Of a stretch of DNA of 64,000 nucleotides, positions 59,240 to 64,000 are shown one piece after another. Source of the DNA: Sipunculus nudus (lineage: Eukaryota; Annelida; Sipuncula; Golfingiida; Sipunculidae); NCBI GenBank assembly GCA_026874595.1, contig CM049311.1, forward strand, positions 77,514,453-77,578,452, in the 5' to 3' direction. Both the position numbers and the translations under genes were made by a program. The notes below the pieces were generated by a model. It saw only the letters and a program-made list of their open reading frames with translations, ran no database searches and was not told the origin of the DNA. Positions within the stretch are counted from its first letter, which is position 1, and every line of letters begins with the position of its first letter.

Positions 59240-59520
59240 TCCCAAATGGATAGGTTTCAGATAGACAGGTCAGATATTTTTTAACCCATCTGGACAGGTC
59301 CCAGTTGGACGGGTCCCAGACAGACGCTCTTTCAATAACAAATGGGTTTCAGAAATAACGAAGCCTTCAAACCCTGGCTATTTTCGTGTGTAATAAAGTC
59401 ACATAAATATGACAAAGCTTCTCAATGGACTTCTTCCAACTGGAATCTTGCTAACTGGGACCCGTCCAAATGGGACCGTCTAAATGGGCCCGTCCAACTG
59501 GCACCTGTCCAACTGACATG
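59240..59520. repeat. Inverted GGACGGGTCCCA-type repeats inside the hAT-like element
   Basis: Left block (59240-59325) has CCCAAATGGATAGG, TCTGGACAGGTCCCAG and TTGGACGGGTCCCAGAC. Right block (59430-59515) has the complementary ACTGGGACCCGTCCAAATGG and CCCGTCCAACTGGCACCTGT. Each block is itself a set of 14-17 bp near-repeats, giving a foldback about 280 bp long. Confidence 0.7.
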
Positions 59521-60535
59521 TAATCCTTTACAATAATGGTAGCATGCATGGCTTTTATTCTTCAGGCATGCCCTTCTTCATTGCAGCAAAATCAGCATAG
59601 GATAATTTAGGAATATGGAGAGTGATTTAAACTTACATCAGTTTTACAAAACAAATACCATATTTAAATCACTTTCAAAATAAATTTGGCATTAAACAAT
59701 CTTGTACTTTAAATTTTGTACATAACATGATCTAATTATTTGATATCAAAATTTCAGATATTAAATAATAAAATATTAACAGTTACTCATATTCTCATAT
59801 TTTATAATCAAATAAATTAAAATCATGAAAAAAATGGTTCATTTAATCTTCAAAATATTACTTAACATAATTTTAGATACTGAATGAAGCTCTGTAAAAT
59901 TGGTACTATGAAATAACAGTCAAGTATTAAAAGAATAGTTTTAAAAGAATATGTATATAAATTAACTAGATAATACATGTGCCTGCAGTATGACTTTATC
60001 CAAGTGTTTGTAGTACTTGTATGAGTTTATAGCATTATTGGCTTCAATACATCATGCTTAGTGAAAACACCATAAGCTTATCATGAACATTTTGGGTCTG
60101 CACTGTATCTGGTTCCATATTATATTTTATTTTAATGCAATCTGTAAGATTTAAATGCAAACTGGCTTGGGAAATCAAATCTAGGTACATTTCAAAATAT
60201 GCCTATGGATTGATGGATGCGAGATAAGATGTACATGTCACAATAATAATACACTATTTATCTGACTCTTAACATCAAACATGCCTCTGTTTAACTATGG
60301 TTTATAAATCAAAGGTCAGATTGTGCCAGGTAACTTGTTTGGCTGTGACCTACTCTGTCCAGTACTCTTATGTAATTAGCACCAGCAGTCACCAGCAATG
60401 TGGCAGCTGGCCCATGCTTGCCTCAACAATAGGCACATCCTGGGCAGTTACTGGACAAGAACTGAGTCTGTTCAGCATTATTTGCTGATATGCTTCATAA
60501 TCAAGAGGCTCACAGGAAGTAATAGAAAGTAATAT

Positions 60536-60677
60536 GTATTACTCTATTACTTAGCCTTCTATTTCTATTACTATTACTATTACAGCTCAAATTTTTGAGT
60601 CTATTACTATTACTATTACTATTACATGGAAAAAGCTGTAATAGTCTATTACTATTACTATTACTTATTACTATTAC
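60536..60677. repeat. (CTATTA)n array, right subterminal
   Basis: Same hexamer and same strand orientation as the left array, again in several blocks. It is therefore a direct, not inverted, pair within the element. Confidence 0.93.
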
Positions 60678-60989
60678 CCCATGTCTGATAATTTGTAATG
60701 AATCAAGTCCATGTTATTGTGAGTTAATATACTCACTGGCCATTTGATGTGTTATGTTGCAAGATTTTCCTCTAAGGTACATATTTATACACATTTGCCC
60801 TCCATTTTTGCTCCCAACTAAAAATTGACCTGAAAAAAAATGACAAAACCCCTTGAGAAAATTAACACCATATTTTTTGCGAAGGATAAGGCCTGTAGAT
60901 CCCCAAAAATGTAGGGTGTCAATTATTTACACACAAAAAATACTCGGTGACATATGCTCCCACACTATATGGTCTTTCTATTTATTTAA

Positions 60990-61080
60990 ACCTTTATATA
61001 ACGGAAACCTCTTTTTCCGTTTAGCGGGAACTTGTTTTGGCCCCAAAGGGGAACCTCCAATTCGCGACCACTAAGTATAT
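60990..61080. mobile_element. Transposon-end-like fragment
   Basis: 'CTTTATATAACGGAAACC...TTAGCGGGAAC...CCAAAGGGGAACCTCC...GCGACCACTAAG' resembles the 'counter-type' terminal sequences near 4417, 24382 and 31905. No pair was found. Confidence 0.3.
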
Positions 61081-62015
61081 TGAATAAGCATGGTCAGGCC
61101 AAATATTGCCGAGCGTTAAGCAGAAGCGAATGCAAAGCACACAACTTATCACAGGGGAACAGATCAAAGGCCTACAATAGGTCAGTGTGTCCGGATTGTG
61201 TTACAGGACCAGCCATGATTAAATAATGTTATATTAGAATTAATTGTGTAACAATTGAATTTGAATTCCCTAATTGAGTAAATGTTTACTTTAAAATAAT
61301 ATGTGTAATTTTGGAGCAAGCATTCATTTAAAATGCTGTAGCAAAATTAATAATTGAATTTTCAAATGTGCCGGGTTATTTTTTTAAATATTAATTTATA
61401 ATATAATTTAAGGCAGATGAACGTCATTAATCAGTCGCAGGAAATGGCGCCCCCCCCCCCCCCCAGGTCGCAGGAAGGCCTGCAAAACAATTCTTTCATA
61501 GATCCCCCTTTTGAGAAGGGTTCGCCGATGGGGATTATTTCGGGTCGGTTACCGCGAAATGTAAGAAAATCCCAGATAGGGCATCCGGAGTAAAACTTTG
61601 TCCCGCCATCACACACTCTAAGGCCACTGTGTTACCGGGCCCAAAGACACAAAGAAAAGAGGCGCCCGCAGGTGAGCAAATAGTAAAATTATTAATTATG
61701 CACGTAATACGCAAATATTGCAATAAAAGTGGATGGAATCTCTTCGAACAAACCCGGAGCATATGTATGTCGAAATCACGGCAATCCGTACAGTGGTATC
61801 AGAGGAGATACGGAAAATTACAAAAATCGCCTTACGCTATTAATATATAGATAATTCCATACAAAAAGGCCAAGTTAAATGCCGCTCGATTTGAATTGAC
61901 ATCGTTACGGTCATATGAACTTCTGTTAGATCGTTGCTTACTCTTCCAACCTATATTTGATAACTATTCGAAAGCACTTTATCATGGTCCTGATCACAGA
62001 CACTCGACACATACA

Positions 62016-62195
62016 CAAACCCTAGGGGCGATAATAGAAGCATTATAGAGTCCTCTCCTGGTAACTGCTGTTCAAACAGTTCTGAGCACTAATTAAACGT
62101 GTTGTTCCTTATCTTGTGAGGGCTACGAAATGTTTGAACAGCAGTTACAAGGAGAGGGACTCTGTAAAGCTTTTATTATCGCCCATAGAGTTTGT
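62016..62195. repeat. Inverted repeat, ~64-bp arms, 51-bp loop
   Basis: Left arm 62016-62079 (CAAACCCTAGGGGCGATAAT ... GTAACTGCTGTTCAAACA). Right arm 62131-62195 is its near-complement (TGTTTGAACAGCAGTTAC ... ATTATCGCCCATAGAGTTTG). Mismatches are few. Confidence 0.88.
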
Positions 62196-62230
62196 TATGT
62201 ATCTAGTACCTTGCACTTAACTGACCGACA

Positions 62231-63119
62231 GTTATAACCACAGGCACTTGTTTCCAGCACTAAAATGGCCTAGAAACCGTAGACACATTGAGTATGAGCG
62301 ATATATCCGTTATAAAAGAACAAGGTAATGAACTCCACCGCTACGCGGGCAAGACAACTTTTTTCACAAGTCCGAATTCCGAAGAAATATCCACTTCACA
62401 AGCATGATCGCGCGCCTTTTTGTTGAAAACATCTTTATTTACAATATTAAATTTCCAAATATAAAACTTCTCTACACTAACCACGAATTCCAGCAAGTTT
62501 ATTCCAGCTGCGACACCGTCATTTGTCATGTATACATTTACTAGTTGCGGAAGTTGACGTCATCCCGGGCTGAATGGATTTCCCCTTGAGCTGGCCGCTG
62601 TGATTGGCTGCATGGTACCAGTCGTTTTCTACATCCATATTAGGCGCACTATTCAAACAGCTGTCAAATTGTCCATGAAGTTGAAAATCAGTGAGCATGG
62701 CATGCAAACACAACCAGGACCAGTATGTCACTTGTTTTGTAAACATTAACGTCTGTTCATAACCATAACATACATTAAGCCCGGGATGACGTAAACTTCC
62801 GCAACTAGTAAATGTATACATGACAAATGACGGTGTCGCAGCTGGAATAAACGTGCTGGAATTCGTGGTTAGTGTAGAGAAGTTTTATTTTTGGAAGTTT
62901 AATCTTGTAAATAAAGATGTGTTCAACAAAAAGGCGCGCGATCATGCTAGTGAAGTGGATATTTCTTCGGAATTCGGACTTGTGAAGAACAGTTGTCTTG
63001 CCCGCGTAGCGGTGGAGTTCATTACCTTGTTCTTTTATAACGGGTATATCGCCCATACTCAATGTGTCTACGGTTTCTAGGCCATTTTAGTGCTGGAAAC
63101 AAGTGCCTGTGGTTATAAC
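62231..63119. repeat. Large inverted repeat, ~341-bp arms with 206-bp spacer
   Basis: Left arm 62231-62571 and right arm 62778-63119 are near-perfect complements with only scattered single-base differences. Opposed ORFs starting MTNDGVAAGIN occur in both arms, purely because the arms are copies. No coding family is recognised. It may be a foldback element or a palindromic duplication. Confidence 0.92.
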
Positions 63120-64000
63120 GACGATAAACGTAACTACAAAACAAGGATCATCCTGAGACAACAAGCACACACACAACCACACACCGTGTGTACATGAATA
63201 TACTCTAAGGATGACGGTATACAGCTGACCACGCACCAATAATATTTCATGAACGCATTAATTTAATTAATACAAGTTTATTGTTGCAGCAAACGGGGAG
63301 AAGTTACCATGGATTGTGACTGTTATGAAGAACTGTCCACTATACAACAAACCAAAGCTAAATAATCGCATCTCACGGTCGTTATCTTGAAAGAAAAAAA
63401 ATTGATACTTTTTTGTATAAATTATGAATTATTAGACAAATATAATGGGTAATTATGATCACTAAGATTAATTTATCAAAACGGTTATTACATTTCCTTG
63501 GACGACTGCCAAGCCGGTCCCTAAGGACAACGTCCTTTATTAAATTTGCAGAATTAATCACGATATATGTTTCCATAAGTAGTTTCATGATTTGAACAAT
63601 CATATAATTAATTAGACTACAGATGTAGGCTAATAAATTAAAACATTTGTGGAAACCTGATGTATTCTCGAGTGGCTATAGCATACTGAAATTTTCATAT
63701 ATGTTATTCCACAACTCCCCCGTTTGAACAAAAATAAAAAAAAAATGTTTACCTTCAAATGACGCTTTTTACCAAAATTTATTCTCTTTCCCTAATCACC
63801 ATGCTGAGTAATGGCAGGTTTGTCGAGACAGTCGGTTTATATGCCAAGCCACTCATCAATGTAACAGTATATTCGTACAGCCGTACTATTCTCACTCAAT
63901 ATGTATTTAAATTTAGCCGAACAGAACGTTTAAGCAGCCCTACGGCAGCTTTATGGAGATATGCTTTGATTAATTACTGTAATATACATATTTCTGCCGG

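Larger units (their letters stand above)
58306..60687. mobile_element. Non-autonomous hAT-like DNA element, 2382 bp, with 8-bp target duplication
   Basis: The ends are exact 12-bp inverted repeats: CAGACATGGGGT at 58306-58317 and its complement ACCCCATGTCTG at 60676-60687. Each is flanked by the 8-bp direct repeat ATAATTTG (58298-58305 and 60688-60695). An 8-bp duplication with CA-G-starting termini is characteristic of the hAT superfamily. Inside each end lie (CTATTA)n arrays. No transposase-like ORF is present, so it would depend on a relative for mobility. Confidence 0.85.
56902..64000. other. Upstream region of - receptor: no recognisable exon
   Basis: Read on the - strand for homologues of the + gene's exons 1-14 (LRR, Ly6, HRM, GAIN), and on both strands for other genes; none was seen. 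It is either one long intron of the - receptor or intergenic. It contains a hAT-like element, transposon-end fragments and two inverted-repeat structures. Confidence 0.6.

Noticed and set aside
62341-63080. Opposed ORFs starting MTNDGVAAGIN on both strands
   Set aside because: They are the two arms of one inverted repeat. The similarity reflects DNA duplication, and no family or splice context supports coding.

Overview
The window looks like a eukaryotic, animal genome. It is AT-rich, its genes are split into small exons with GT/AG junctions and long introns, and it carries many (TA)n microsatellites, transposon relics, tRNA-derived SINE-like pieces and tandem arrays. The gene content (an expanded adhesion-GPCR family, a CUB-like single-pass protein) and terminal repeat motifs of the 'CTATAGCTCAG...CTGAGCTAAAA' type suggest a mollusc, probably a bivalve. 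That assignment is inference from memory, not a database result.

Layout. 0.4-3.9 kb is a decayed Ty3/gypsy-type retroelement, interrupted by a ~0.6 kb inverted-repeat insertion. 6.2-11.3 kb holds a complete four-exon + strand gene for a 382-residue membrane protein: signal peptide, CUB-like domain, Pro-rich 12-residue-repeat stalk, one TM helix and a short basic tail. Its first intron carries a ~125-bp tandem array. 11.3-16.9 kb shows no gene. 16.9-36.7 kb holds a 24-exon + strand gene for a 1149-residue adhesion GPCR. All splice phases are consistent, and the order is signal/anchor segment, LRRNT, one LRR, LRRCT, a Ly6/uPAR (three-finger) domain, a linker, two HRM-like cysteine modules, GAIN, GPS, 7TM and tail. 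36.7-39.9 kb is the gap between two convergent genes and contains a ~30-bp minisatellite. 39.9-56.9 kb holds the 3' two-thirds of the 7TM-side coding sequence of a paralogous adhesion GPCR on the - strand: ten exons, 477 residues, from the end of GAIN to the stop codon. Its six 7TM exons have exactly the same lengths as those of the + gene. Its N-terminal half was not found before the window edge. Its largest intron (42.4-49.7 kb) is filled with two head-to-head tandem arrays. 57-64 kb has no recognised exon, but contains a 2.38-kb hAT-like non-autonomous element with 8-bp target duplications and two inverted-repeat structures.

Functionally, the two receptors should be cell-surface, GPS-containing receptors with a tethered-agonist sequence (TNFALLM in both). 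They arose by duplication and now lie tail to tail. The most unusual item is the predicted LRR + Ly6/uPAR + double-HRM ectodomain on an adhesion GPCR. All gene models here are hand-spliced from the sequence; no transcript or database evidence was available.
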